Shown here piece after piece: positions 54,669 through 62,500 of a stretch of DNA of 64,000 nt. Origin of the DNA: CAYJLW01 sp964370965 (lineage in GTDB: Bacteria > Actinomycetota > Acidimicrobiia > UBA2766); the NCBI GenBank assembly GCA_964370965.1, contig CAYJLW010000007.1, forward strand, positions 1 through 64,000, written 5' to 3'. The notes below the pieces were generated by a model. It searched no databases. It was not told the origin of the DNA and worked only from the letters and a program-made list of their open reading frames with translations. The stretch's first letter is position 1. Each line of letters opens with the position of its first letter. The translations under genes were made by a program, and so were the position numbers.

Positions 54669-54890
54669 TCAGACCGCGAGGGCGCCTGTCCCCCCGGCGC
54701 CGGACGGGCGGTAGGGGCGGAAGCAGCGGTTGCGGGCCTCGGCGAGCTCGTCGGGGCCGAAGGACGCGATCTTCTCCAGAGGGACGGCCTCGACCAGAGC
54801 GAGCTGGGCGTCGTCGTCGCAGTCGTACACCACGAGGGTCCGCTTGTCGCCGAGGAAGCGGTGCTCCGCGAAGCGCGGGTGGCGCGCCAT
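54669..54890 (-). CDS. Small conserved-looking protein of unknown function
   Basis: This 73-residue protein contains RFLGDKRTLVVYDCDDDAQL, ALVEAVPLEKIASFGPD and an Arg/Pro-rich end. AAGGAGCGTC before the ATG is a good ribosome site, which supports a real gene. No family is recognised. It is divergent from the lipoprotein gene and 71 bp upstream of vapB. Confidence 0.6.
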   Translation of the reverse strand: MARHPRFAEHRFLGDKRTLVVYDCDDDAQLALVEAVPLEKIASFGPDELAEARNRCFRPYRPSGAGGTGALAV

Positions 54891-54965
54891 GACGCTCCTT
54901 CCGTAGATCCGCCGGGCAGGCTACCCCGGCACCCCGTGGCGCCCGCCAACCCCGCCACGCGCTTC

Positions 54966-54971
54966 TATACT
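54966..54971 (+). promoter_or_regulatory. -10 box of the lipoprotein gene
   Basis: TATACT lies 27 bases before the ATG at 54999, a suitable distance for a short leader with GGAGG at 54987-54991. No good -35 is visible. Confidence 0.45.
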
Positions 54972-54998
54972 GCGCGCACACCACGCGGAGGAACGAAA

Positions 54999-55496
54999 AT
55001 GCGCAAGACTCTCGGGGCTCTCGTGATCTTCGGGTTGTTCCTGGTCGGCTGCAGCGACAAGATCGTCGAGAAGGCGATCGAAGCGGGCACGAAGGGCTCC
55101 GTCAAGGTCGACGTCGACAAGGGCGAGGTCGACATCAAGACCGACGAAGGCAACATCACCGCCGGCACGGGCAAGGTCCCGGACGGCTGGCCCGACGACG
55201 TCCCCGTGTACAAGGGCGCCAAGGTCGTCACAGGCGGCACCACCAACGACGCCAGTTCCGGCAAGGCGATGATGGTCACGCTCGAGACGGACGACAGCGC
55301 CGACGAGGTGGGCAACTTCTACAAGGACAAGCTCCCCGGCGAGGGCTGGACGATCGAGAGCGACTACACCGGCAGCGGCGGCGGCGGCGTGGGCACGAGC
55401 ATCAGCGCCAAGAAGGACGGCCGCCAGGTCAACCTGATCGTGAGCGGCGACGGCTCCAAGACCGCTGTGGTGATCACCGTCACCGAAAGCTCCTAG
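54999..55496 (+). CDS. Lipoprotein of unknown function
   Basis: The 165-residue protein has a lipoprotein signal: MRKTLGALVIFGLFLVGC with the lipobox L-V-G-C. The mature part starts with a Lys/Asp/Val-rich stretch (VDVDKGEVDIKTDEGNIT), then DDVPVYKGAKVV, MVTLETDDSADEVGNFYKDK and LPGEGWTIE, as in small membrane-anchored proteins with an ADEVxxFYxxxLxxxGW motif. GGAGG seven bases upstream supports the start. It is a single gene, followed by palindromic repeats. Confidence 0.85.
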   Translation: MRKTLGALVIFGLFLVGCSDKIVEKAIEAGTKGSVKVDVDKGEVDIKTDEGNITAGTGKVPDGWPDDVPVYKGAKVVTGGTTNDASSGKAMMVTLETDDSADEVGNFYKDKLPGEGWTIESDYTGSGGGGVGTSISAKKDGRQVNLIVSGDGSKTAVVITVTESS

Positions 55497-55567
55497 GAGC
55501 CTGGGTCGGAACCGGGCCCAACCACCCGAGTCGGACCGACGCACCTCCGCGCCCTTCGCGGGCCCGT

Positions 55568-55587
55568 CAAAGTGGATGCCGCCGGCC
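55568..55587. repeat. Partial palindromic element (5' half only)
   Basis: CAAAGTGGATGCCG matches the left arm of the element family, but the core and right arm are missing; copy 4 starts directly after it. Confidence 0.5.
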
Positions 55588-55635
55588 CAAAGTGATGCCG
55601 TTCTCACGGAATACCGGCACAACAGCTTCACATTG
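55588..55635. repeat. Palindromic repeat element, copy 4
   Basis: Layout as in copy 1: CAAAGTGATGC...GCTTCACATTG arms around CACGGAATACCGGCAC. It lies between the convergent lipoprotein and phosphoesterase genes. Confidence 0.72.
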
Positions 55636-55659
55636 ACCCGCCCAACCCGAACCCCGGCG

Positions 55660-55692
55660 CAAAGTGGATGCCGTTCTCACGGAATACCGGCC
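55660..55692. repeat. Palindromic repeat element, copy 5, truncated
   Basis: CAAAGTGGATGCCGTTCTCA and GGAATACCGG match copy 4, but the right arm is replaced by unrelated GC-rich sequence after about 55692. The unclaimed 55497-55764 otherwise holds no gene. Confidence 0.68.
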
Positions 55693-55764
55693 GCGCGGGC
55701 GGCGGGCTTCGGGCACGCAGTCCGGGGGGATGTTCGAGCACCTCCGCCCGGAAACGCAGTCGGC

Positions 55765-56877
55765 TCAATGGCAGGCGGTCGTACCCGAGTCGAGGGCGGC
55801 CCCGCCCACGGGGAGGAACCGCCAGTCATAGGAGTCGGCGTGGAGGACGAGTTCCAGGACACCGTTGGCCGACGACGAGCGGAACGCGCTGTTGGGCGCC
55901 GTCGAAGAGAAGCCGCTGAGGCCCCGACCGCCGGTCCCGACCACGAACTCCTTGATCCCCGCCGTGCTCTGGGTTCCGTCCGGGAGTTGGCGGTGGAAGC
56001 GCTCATAGACGTGGTCGTGGCCGTTCAGGACGACGTCCGCGCCGCCGTCCTGCAGGGCCCGCCAGAAGGCGTCGTAGGTCGCGTTGCTGCCGTGGGGACC
56101 GGAGGAGAACCGGGGGTGGTGCCAGTAGGCGAGCGTGCAGGCCGTGGGGTGCGCGCCGAGGTCTGCCCGCAGCCACTGCTCCTGGGCCGAACCCGCCCCG
56201 CAGCCGCCCACCGCAGCACAGTTCGAGTTCAGGACGACCACGTGCCACGCACCGGCCTCGTAGCTGTACCAGCCCTTGGACGGGTCGCCCGCCGCCGCCC
56301 CGAAGTACGTGTAGTACCCCGCGGCGCCGCCCGTGTGGTACTCGTGGTTCCCCACGGCGGGCTTCGTGACCGCCTTCAGGGTCCCCCATGTGAGGTCGTA
56401 GGACCCCTGGAACTCCGCGAGAGTGCCGTCCTCGTACTGGGCGTCGCCCAGCATGGCGACGACGTCGGGGCCCCGGGACGCGGCGAGCGCCGCCGTCCCT
56501 TCCGACGGGCAGCCCGCCGCGGAGGCGGGCGGACACGCGATGTCGCCCGCCGCCACGACGACAGGGTCCCCGGACGTGTCCGGGGGCGGGGCAGGTGGCG
56601 CCAGCGGTGCTGGAGGCGGAGCGGAAGGCGGTGCGGGGGGCGGGGCAGGAGCAGGGGGCCCGGGCGCCGGGGTCGCGCCCCGGCAGACCCGGCGGCGGCG
56701 CCGCCCCCGACGCACGATGCGGCAGCGCCGGGCCTTGCGCCGGGCACGAGCACGGCGGACCCGGCGAGGGCGGCGAGCGCTCTGAAGTCCCGCGCCGGCG
56801 GGAGCCGCGTCGAAGGATTCCCAACCGGCGAGGCCGACCGCCAGCGCTACTGCCGTGAACAGCCGGAGCAACCGCAT
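55765..56877 (-). CDS. Secreted calcineurin-like metallophosphoesterase
   Basis: This is a 370-residue exported protein. A signal peptide (LLRLFTAVALAVGLAGW) is followed by an Arg-rich and a Pro/Ala-rich low-complexity linker to about residue 110. Then comes a metallophosphoesterase domain with the usual metal ligands: VVAAGDIAC (GDxx), MLGDAQYEDG (GD), VGNHEYHTG (GNHE), YWHHPRFSS (H) and LNGHDHVYER (GHxH). The fold is like purple acid phosphatase-type proteins. ATG 56877 follows GGGGGATGC. The substrate is unknown; it is probably outside the membrane. Confidence 0.88.
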   Translation of the reverse strand: MRLLRLFTAVALAVGLAGWESFDAAPAGAGLQSARRPRRVRRARARRKARRCRIVRRGRRRRRVCRGATPAPGPPAPAPPPAPPSAPPPAPLAPPAPPPDTSGDPVVVAAGDIACPPASAAGCPSEGTAALAASRGPDVVAMLGDAQYEDGTLAEFQGSYDLTWGTLKAVTKPAVGNHEYHTGGAAGYYTYFGAAAGDPSKGWYSYEAGAWHVVVLNSNCAAVGGCGAGSAQEQWLRADLGAHPTACTLAYWHHPRFSSGPHGSNATYDAFWRALQDGGADVVLNGHDHVYERFHRQLPDGTQSTAGIKEFVVGTGGRGLSGFSSTAPNSAFRSSSANGVLELVLHADSYDWRFLPVGGAALDSGTTACH

Positions 56878-56991
56878 GCATCCCCCAGCATCGTGTCCCA
56901 GCGCCGGTCCCCGCGTCAGCCTACACGCCGGTGGCCGACGGGTCACCCTGCTTCTGGGTCGCCCGTCAGACCCGCTGTTGGCCGATGTCGC

Positions 56992-57165
56992 TCATCCCCC
57001 GCCCTCCCCGGCCCCGGTCTCCACTCCGATGCCCTGGAGGGACTCGGCCAGCTCGGCGGCGATCACCCCGGGCGACGGGAGGTTCTCGCTGTCCTCCAGG
57101 CTCTCGTCGCGCAGCCAGAAGACGTCGAGGCCGGCCTTGTGGCGGGCGAGGAGGTCGCCCCCGGG
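56992..57165 (-). pseudogene. Duplicated 3' fragment of hsdM
   Basis: The reading LLARHKAGLDVFWLRDESLE, ENLPSPGVIAAE and LAESLQGIG followed by a stop copies the C-terminus of the adjacent hsdM, with an internal deletion of 14 residues. At the DNA level about 85 bp (57057-57141) match 57384-57470 almost exactly. It is a recombination scar or the rest of a lost second hsdM. Confidence 0.8.
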
Positions 57166-57183
57166 CACATCCGAACACTGTTC

Positions 57184-57221
57184 GCGTGCAGAATGTAACG
57201 CAGACGTTCCATCCTGCACGC
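57184..57221. repeat. 17-bp inverted repeat between the hsdM fragment and hsdM
   Basis: GCGTGCAGAATGTAACG and CGTTCCATCCTGCACGC are inverted repeats with 15 of 17 positions paired around CAGA. It sits at the junction of the duplicated hsdM fragment. It may be a terminator-type hairpin or a recombination end. Confidence 0.6.
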
Positions 57222-57274
57222 GATCAGGGTGGACGGCGGGCAGAGGCCCTCGGGGCGGTCCAGCGCGCGGTCGC

Positions 57275-58768
57275 TCACACCGCACCCTCCCCGGACTCGG
57301 TGTCCGCGCCGATGCCCTGGAGGGACTCGGCGAGCTCGGCGAACTCGGCGAGGGCGGCTTCGAGGTCCTCGACGATCTCGGCGGCGATCACCCCGGGCGG
57401 CGGGAGGTTCTCGGTGTCCTCCAGGCTCTCGTCGCGCAGCCAGAAGACGTCGAGGCCGGCCTTGTCCCTGGCCACCAGCTCGTCGTAGCCGTAGCAGCGG
57501 AACCGCTCGCTCTCCACACGCCCCGCCCGGTCGTCGGGCCGGTAGCAGGCGACGAAGTCGTCCAGGTCGGTCCGCGTGAGGGGGTTGGTCTTGAGGGTGA
57601 AGTGCTTGTTCGTGCGCAGGTCGTAGACCCACAGCTCCTTCGTCCAGGGGGTGTCCGAGCCGGGTTTGCGGTCGAAGAACACCACGTTGGCCTTCACACC
57701 CTGGGCGTAGAAGATCCCGGTGGGCAGGCGCAGGAGGGTGTGGACGTCGCACTCGTGGAGGAGCCGGCGACGGATGAGCTCCCCCGCCCCGCCCTCGAAC
57801 AGGACGTTGTCGGGCACGACCACGGCCGCGCTGCCCCCGACCTTCAGCAGGGTCTTGACGTGCTGGAGGAAGTTGAGCTGCTTGTTCGACGTCGAGGCCC
57901 AGAAGTCGTCGCGCAGGACGGTGAGGCTCTGGCGTTCCGCCCTGCCCTCGCCGTTCACGATCGTGACCGAGGACTTCTTCCCGAACGGCGGGTTGGTGAG
58001 CACCATGTCGAAGCGCTCCCCCGGGTCGGCCCGGAGGGCGTCGTCGACGTGGACGGGGCTGGTGGAGTCGGGGCTCTCGATGCCGTGGAGCAGGAGGTTC
58101 ATGGCACAGAGCCGCGCCGTGTTGTCGACGATCTCCCAGCCGGTGAACAGCCCCGAGCGGACGTGGCGCCTCTGGTCGGGGTCGAGGTTCGGGTGGTGGC
58201 GGAGGATGTGGTCGAAGGCGGCGAGGAAGAAGCCGCCGGTGCCGCATGCCGGGTCGCAGATCGCCATGTCCGGACCCGGCGCCATCACCTCGACCATCGC
58301 CCCGATCAGCGCCCGCGGCGTGAAGTACTGGCCGGCGCCCGACTTGGTGTCGGCGGCGTTGCGTTCCAGGAGGCCCTCGTAGGCGTCGCCCTTCACGTCG
58401 GCGTCGAGGGTCATCCACTCCTCGTTGCCGATGAGGTCCTTGATGAGGCGCTCCAGCTTGGCGGGGTCCTGGATGCGGTTCTGGGCCTTGCGGAACACGA
58501 CGCCGAGCATGTCCTCGCCCCTGCCCAGCTCGTTGAGGATGGCGATGTAGTGCGCCTCGAGCGCCTCGCCCTTGAGGTCGAGCAGCGACAGCCAGTCGTG
58601 GCCCCGGGGCACGATCGCCTCGAAACCCAATCGGCGCTGCTCCTCGGCCATCTTCAGGAAGAGGAGGTAGGTGAGCTGCTCCAGGTAGTCCCCGTAGGAC
58701 AGGCCGTCGTCCCGGAGGACGTTGCAGTAGTTCCAGAGCTTGTCGACGATCACCTTGGCTTCGCTCAC
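57275..58768 (-). CDS. hsdM: Type I restriction-modification DNA methyltransferase HsdM
   Basis: This 497-residue N6-adenine methyltransferase of type I systems has an N-terminal HsdM_N region (LWNYCNVLRDDGLSYGDYLE with LLFLKMAEE). The SAM site is in ICDPACGTGGFFLAAF, the TRD-adjacent GQYFTPRALI is present, and the catalytic motif is NPPF in MVLTNPPFGKKS. The C-terminus is intact. GTG 58768 overlaps the stop of hepT by four bases. HsdS and HsdR are not seen downstream (below 57275 only the duplicated fragment follows), so if functional it must use partners elsewhere, perhaps the helicase-nuclease upstream. Confidence 0.93.
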   Translation of the reverse strand: MSEAKVIVDKLWNYCNVLRDDGLSYGDYLEQLTYLLFLKMAEEQRRLGFEAIVPRGHDWLSLLDLKGEALEAHYIAILNELGRGEDMLGVVFRKAQNRIQDPAKLERLIKDLIGNEEWMTLDADVKGDAYEGLLERNAADTKSGAGQYFTPRALIGAMVEVMAPGPDMAICDPACGTGGFFLAAFDHILRHHPNLDPDQRRHVRSGLFTGWEIVDNTARLCAMNLLLHGIESPDSTSPVHVDDALRADPGERFDMVLTNPPFGKKSSVTIVNGEGRAERQSLTVLRDDFWASTSNKQLNFLQHVKTLLKVGGSAAVVVPDNVLFEGGAGELIRRRLLHECDVHTLLRLPTGIFYAQGVKANVVFFDRKPGSDTPWTKELWVYDLRTNKHFTLKTNPLTRTDLDDFVACYRPDDRAGRVESERFRCYGYDELVARDKAGLDVFWLRDESLEDTENLPPPGVIAAEIVEDLEAALAEFAELAESLQGIGADTESGEGAV

Positions 58769-59109
58769 GGCGCGTCCCCGAGAAGACCGTCGATCACCTC
58801 GATGAGCCGGGGCGTGCGCTCAGTCGCCGCTTCCCACACGAGCTGATCGTCAATCGACGCGTAGCCGTGGATCAGCACGTTGCGAAACGCGACGATGCGG
58901 GGCAGGTCCGATATCCCGGCGGCCAGGTCCTCATCGACTCGACGGAGCTGGTTCAACGCCTCGCCGACGATCTCGAACTGCCGTTCCACGGCCGAGCGGA
59001 GCATCGAGTCCGCCTCATAGTCGCGCCAGCTCCGCCCGTCGACGTACTCGCGAGCTCGGGCAGCGGCGCGACGCGCGTGCCAGAGGTACATGCGCGGATC
59101 AGGCGGCAT
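58765..59109 (-). CDS. hepT: HepT-type HEPN ribonuclease toxin (DUF86)
   Basis: This is a 114-residue HEPN protein with the RX4HXY motif RNVLIHGY near residues 83-90, the catalytic and modification site of HepT toxins. In the known system, MntA adds AMP to the Tyr and silences the toxin. SMLRSAVERQFEIVGEALNQ is also typical. ATG 59109 overlaps the end of mntA by 11 bp, and the stop overlaps the start of hsdM. It is thus embedded in the defence operon. Confidence 0.9.
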   Translation of the reverse strand: MPPDPRMYLWHARRAAARAREYVDGRSWRDYEADSMLRSAVERQFEIVGEALNQLRRVDEDLAAGISDLPRIVAFRNVLIHGYASIDDQLVWEAATERTPRLIEVIDGLLGDAP

Positions 59110-59407
59110 ACAGTCTCGTCCGGGTCTCCTCCACCGCGGCGGCGAAGTACGGGTTGGCAAGGGCCGAAGGATCCACGAGATCGACGGGTCGGCGGAGCAG
59201 TTCCTCCAACGCCTCCTTGAGGCCGAAGAACGCGTCGAAGCGGCTGGTGCCCTCCGGCGGCTCGAACTCGACGAGGAAGTCCACGTCGCTGTGCTCCGGG
59301 TCGAACTCGCCGCTCGCCGCAGAACCGAACACGTCGAGGCATCGGACCCCGAACCGCTTGCACAGCTCGACGACCTCGGCGTGGTGCAGCTCCAGCTCGG
59401 CGATCAT
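59099..59407 (-). CDS. mntA: MntA-type nucleotidyltransferase antitoxin
   Basis: The 102-residue minimal nucleotidyltransferase has the motif GSAASGEFDPEHSDVDFLVE, with the GS and the two Asp of the active site, and LRRPVDLVDP further on. It modifies HepT with AMP in the characterised pairs. GGAGG seven bases upstream supports ATG 59407. The ATG overlaps the stop of a 40-codon ORF (ATGA), and the gene overlaps hepT. Confidence 0.9.
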   Translation of the reverse strand: MIAELELHHAEVVELCKRFGVRCLDVFGSAASGEFDPEHSDVDFLVEFEPPEGTSRFDAFFGLKEALEELLRRPVDLVDPSALANPYFAAAVEETRTRLYAA

Positions 59408-59526
59408 CGGGCACCTCCGGCTTTCGTCGATCCGCCCCTCACGGCGTGGCGCGCCTTGACCCGCCGGCGTCTCTCCCCCCGTGTGAGGACGTCGAAGGCG
59501 GCTTGGAGATCCTTCCGGGGGCTCAC
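59404..59526 (-). CDS. 40-residue ORF coupled between helicase and mntA
   Basis: A 41-codon ORF starts at GTG 59526, which overlaps the stop of the helicase gene (GTGA), and stops at 59404, overlapping the ATG of mntA (ATGA). The product begins SPRKDLQAAFDVLTRGERRR and continues basic (RVKARHAVRGG). No family is recognised. The double overlap suggests that it is translated, at least to pass ribosomes on to mntA; whether the peptide has a function is open. Confidence 0.45.
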   Translation of the reverse strand: MSPRKDLQAAFDVLTRGERRRRVKARHAVRGGSTKAGGAR

Positions 59527-62500
59527 GTTGAGGCACCGGCCACAGCACGGTCGAACGCTTCGCGTAGACGTTGCTCCTCGCTACGGCGCTGTCGGTGCCA
59601 AGCCGGACCCCAGATCCGGTGGAGATGCCAGCCGAGGCCTTCGAGCACCTCCTGACGGAGTCGGTCGCGGTCGCGAGCGACACGCGAGGAGTGGTACATC
59701 GCCCCGTCGCATTCAATACCGATAGCGAAGACCCCTGGCTTGTCCGGATGGCGAACCCCGATGTCCAAGCGGTAGCCGGCTACCCCGACCTGCGGGACCG
59801 CCTCCCACCCCCAGGAGCGGACAACGCGCAGCACCTCCTCTTCGAACGGGCTCTCAGCGGCGCCGCCTTGTGGACCGATCGCGCCCGCAAGAGCGGACAC
59901 CCCGCGCTCTGCGAATTCCAGGTAGCCCTGTAGATGCCGAGCGCCGGACTGCCGCTGTGATGGACGGAATTGCTCGTGGGTCACCGATGTCACGATCTCG
60001 ATGCGCCGGCGCGCGCGCGTGATCAGCACATTGAGTCGGCGTTCCCCACCGCGCTTCTGGAGCGGGCCGAAGTTCATCGTGAACTTTCCGGCCTCGTCTG
60101 GGCCGTAGCCGACCGAAATGATGATCGTGTCCCGTTCGTCGCCTTGGACGCTTTCGAGGTTCTTCACGAAGACGCCGTCGAGCCGGCCCCCACTGAAGAA
60201 CTCGTCGAGCTCGGGATGGTCTCGACGTCGAGCCTCGAGCGCAGTCTCGATGCACCCGGCCTGGGGAAGGGAAAACGCGACTACACCGAGCGTTCTCTTG
60301 GGGTGCGCACGCGCATGTTCGAACACCCGGTCGACGACGGCTTCGGCCTCGATCGGATTGTCGTTGGCCCCGCCGCGGCGGTAGACACCGTTCACCTTGA
60401 TCAGCTTGATCCCAAGATCCGGGGAGTCGTCGACCGCGCTCGGAAACGTGATCAGCCCACCGTCGTAGAAGGAGTAGTTCGAGTAGGTGATCAGGCTCTC
60501 GTGGCGACTGCGGTAGTGCCAACGGAGCGGGAGGGAGGCGAAGCACCCCCGCTTGGCAAGGTCGAGCACCGACTCGAACTGCGCGAGCTCTTCCTCCTCG
60601 TAGTCCTCCCCGTCAGCCGCCGTCGCTCGGTCGAAGAAGGCGGTAGGCGGCAGCTGTTTCTGATCACCGGCGATGATCACCTGGTCGGCCCGATAGATCG
60701 CGTTGACGGCGTCGCACGGTCGCACTTGCGAAGCCTCGTCGAAGATCACGGCGTCGAAGTGGAGGGTGTCGGGCAGGAACTGGCTGACGGTGAGGGGGCT
60801 CATCATGAAGCAGGGCTTCAGCGCTTGTGCAGTTGTTCCCGCTTTTGCCAGCAGGGTGCGGATCGGCATGTGACGGGTCTTCTTGGCGGCTTCCGTCTGG
60901 ATGACACCGGGCCCGCCGACACCGGTCTTCGGGCGGCGCGCGACACACGCTGCGACCACCCTGGCCGTAGCGCCGTCGACGAGCGCCCTGTCGAGCCGCC
61001 GGAACTCCTCGACGTACGAATCGCGGGCTTCGGAGCGGGCATTGACGAGTCGATCGTCCTCAGCGAGGACACATTCGGCCCAACGGTCTAGTACGGCTCT
61101 CTCGATGACCTGCTTAACCTCGTCTTTGGCGACTCGCTGTGCAGTGCAGAACTCCACGACAGGACCTAGTCCCCTCGCGTCCAGAGCGCTGCGCGCGCGC
61201 GCGTACGCGTCCCACTCGTCGATGTCGCCGAGGGTCGCGCGCAAGTCCGCCAGCAACGACTTCCCGTCTTCGAACGAGACATCGAGATCCGCCACGAGTT
61301 TCGAAGCGCGAGCGGGGACGAAGCAGCCGGCGAAGGCGTCCGTGGCCTTCGTCCAACTGTCGATCGCTCCCTTCAAGGGTTCCGGGGGAACAGTCGCTTG
61401 CAGCAGGTGCTGAGCGCGCTGCTGATCGAGCGGCCGGCCGAGAACTGCACGCGTCGCTTGCCCGCAAGCAAGCCCAGTCTCCAGCGCCGACCAATCCGTC
61501 TCCACACCTCGGTGCGCCGGACCGAGCAGGCTCGCGTCGGCCTGCGCTGTTGCCGAAAGAGCAGCGCCAGCCTCTTCGATGGTCACCCTCGCCGAGCAGG
61601 CAGCGCGGACGGCCGCGAAGTCCAGCCGACGCTGCGCGGCCCACGAGGCGATGTCGATGCCACGCACGATCGCGTCCACAGCCGGGACTGCGGAGGACGC
61701 CCACACGGCGATCGTTTGAAGGGGGAGAGCGGTGAGACTCCCCACCTGATGCGGTGCCATCCAGGCCGTCGCGGATTTGTACCACTCGCCTAGCACTCGG
61801 GCCGCTTCGACCGCGGACTGGTAGATCGATGGGTCGCGCGAAACGCCACGGGCGAGCCGGTTGGACAGGGCACCTGGGTCCGCGCGAGGCCCAGCAAGTT
61901 CGAGTCCGCGTCGGGCGACCTCGATCGCCTCGACCAACGCTGCGAAGTCGGTCGTCTCGCGCTGGTAATAGAAGGTGCCGATGACGGCGGCGTGGCGCGA
62001 CTCCGCCTCGGTGAGGCGCCGCACCAACCGTTGCCATGCCAACGCTTCGGGCAGCCTTGCGATCTCGGCGGCGCCGCATTTCTGGGATCGCGTGCATGCT
62101 GCGACAGCCTTCTTGTCGGCCCGGTAGGCGCCGCCGAGCTTGTGTAGACCGGTGTGGACGGTGGAGAAACGAACGCACAGCCCCTCAAGATCGCGGCTGA
62201 GTACCTCGTCGGTGAACAGCTCCAGGAGATCGTCCCGGCGTTGTTGGAACTCTTCGACGAGAGTCTGAAGCACCCGCTCTGCTTCTTGGAGCACTTGAAG
62301 TACGAGCGGATTCAGCCACGCTGCCTCCGGTGCGTGGGCGCTCGCGGTCAAGAGCCCGAGCTGCGCGATCTCCCGCGACCGGCCGACGTTCATAGGCCCG
62401 GAAGACAGGCCGAAGGCCGCCGCGACCCTGGCAAGGTGACGTGCCACGTAGTCGAGCCGAGCGGGAGTCGCCGCCAGGAATGCTCGGAGGCCCTCGACGT

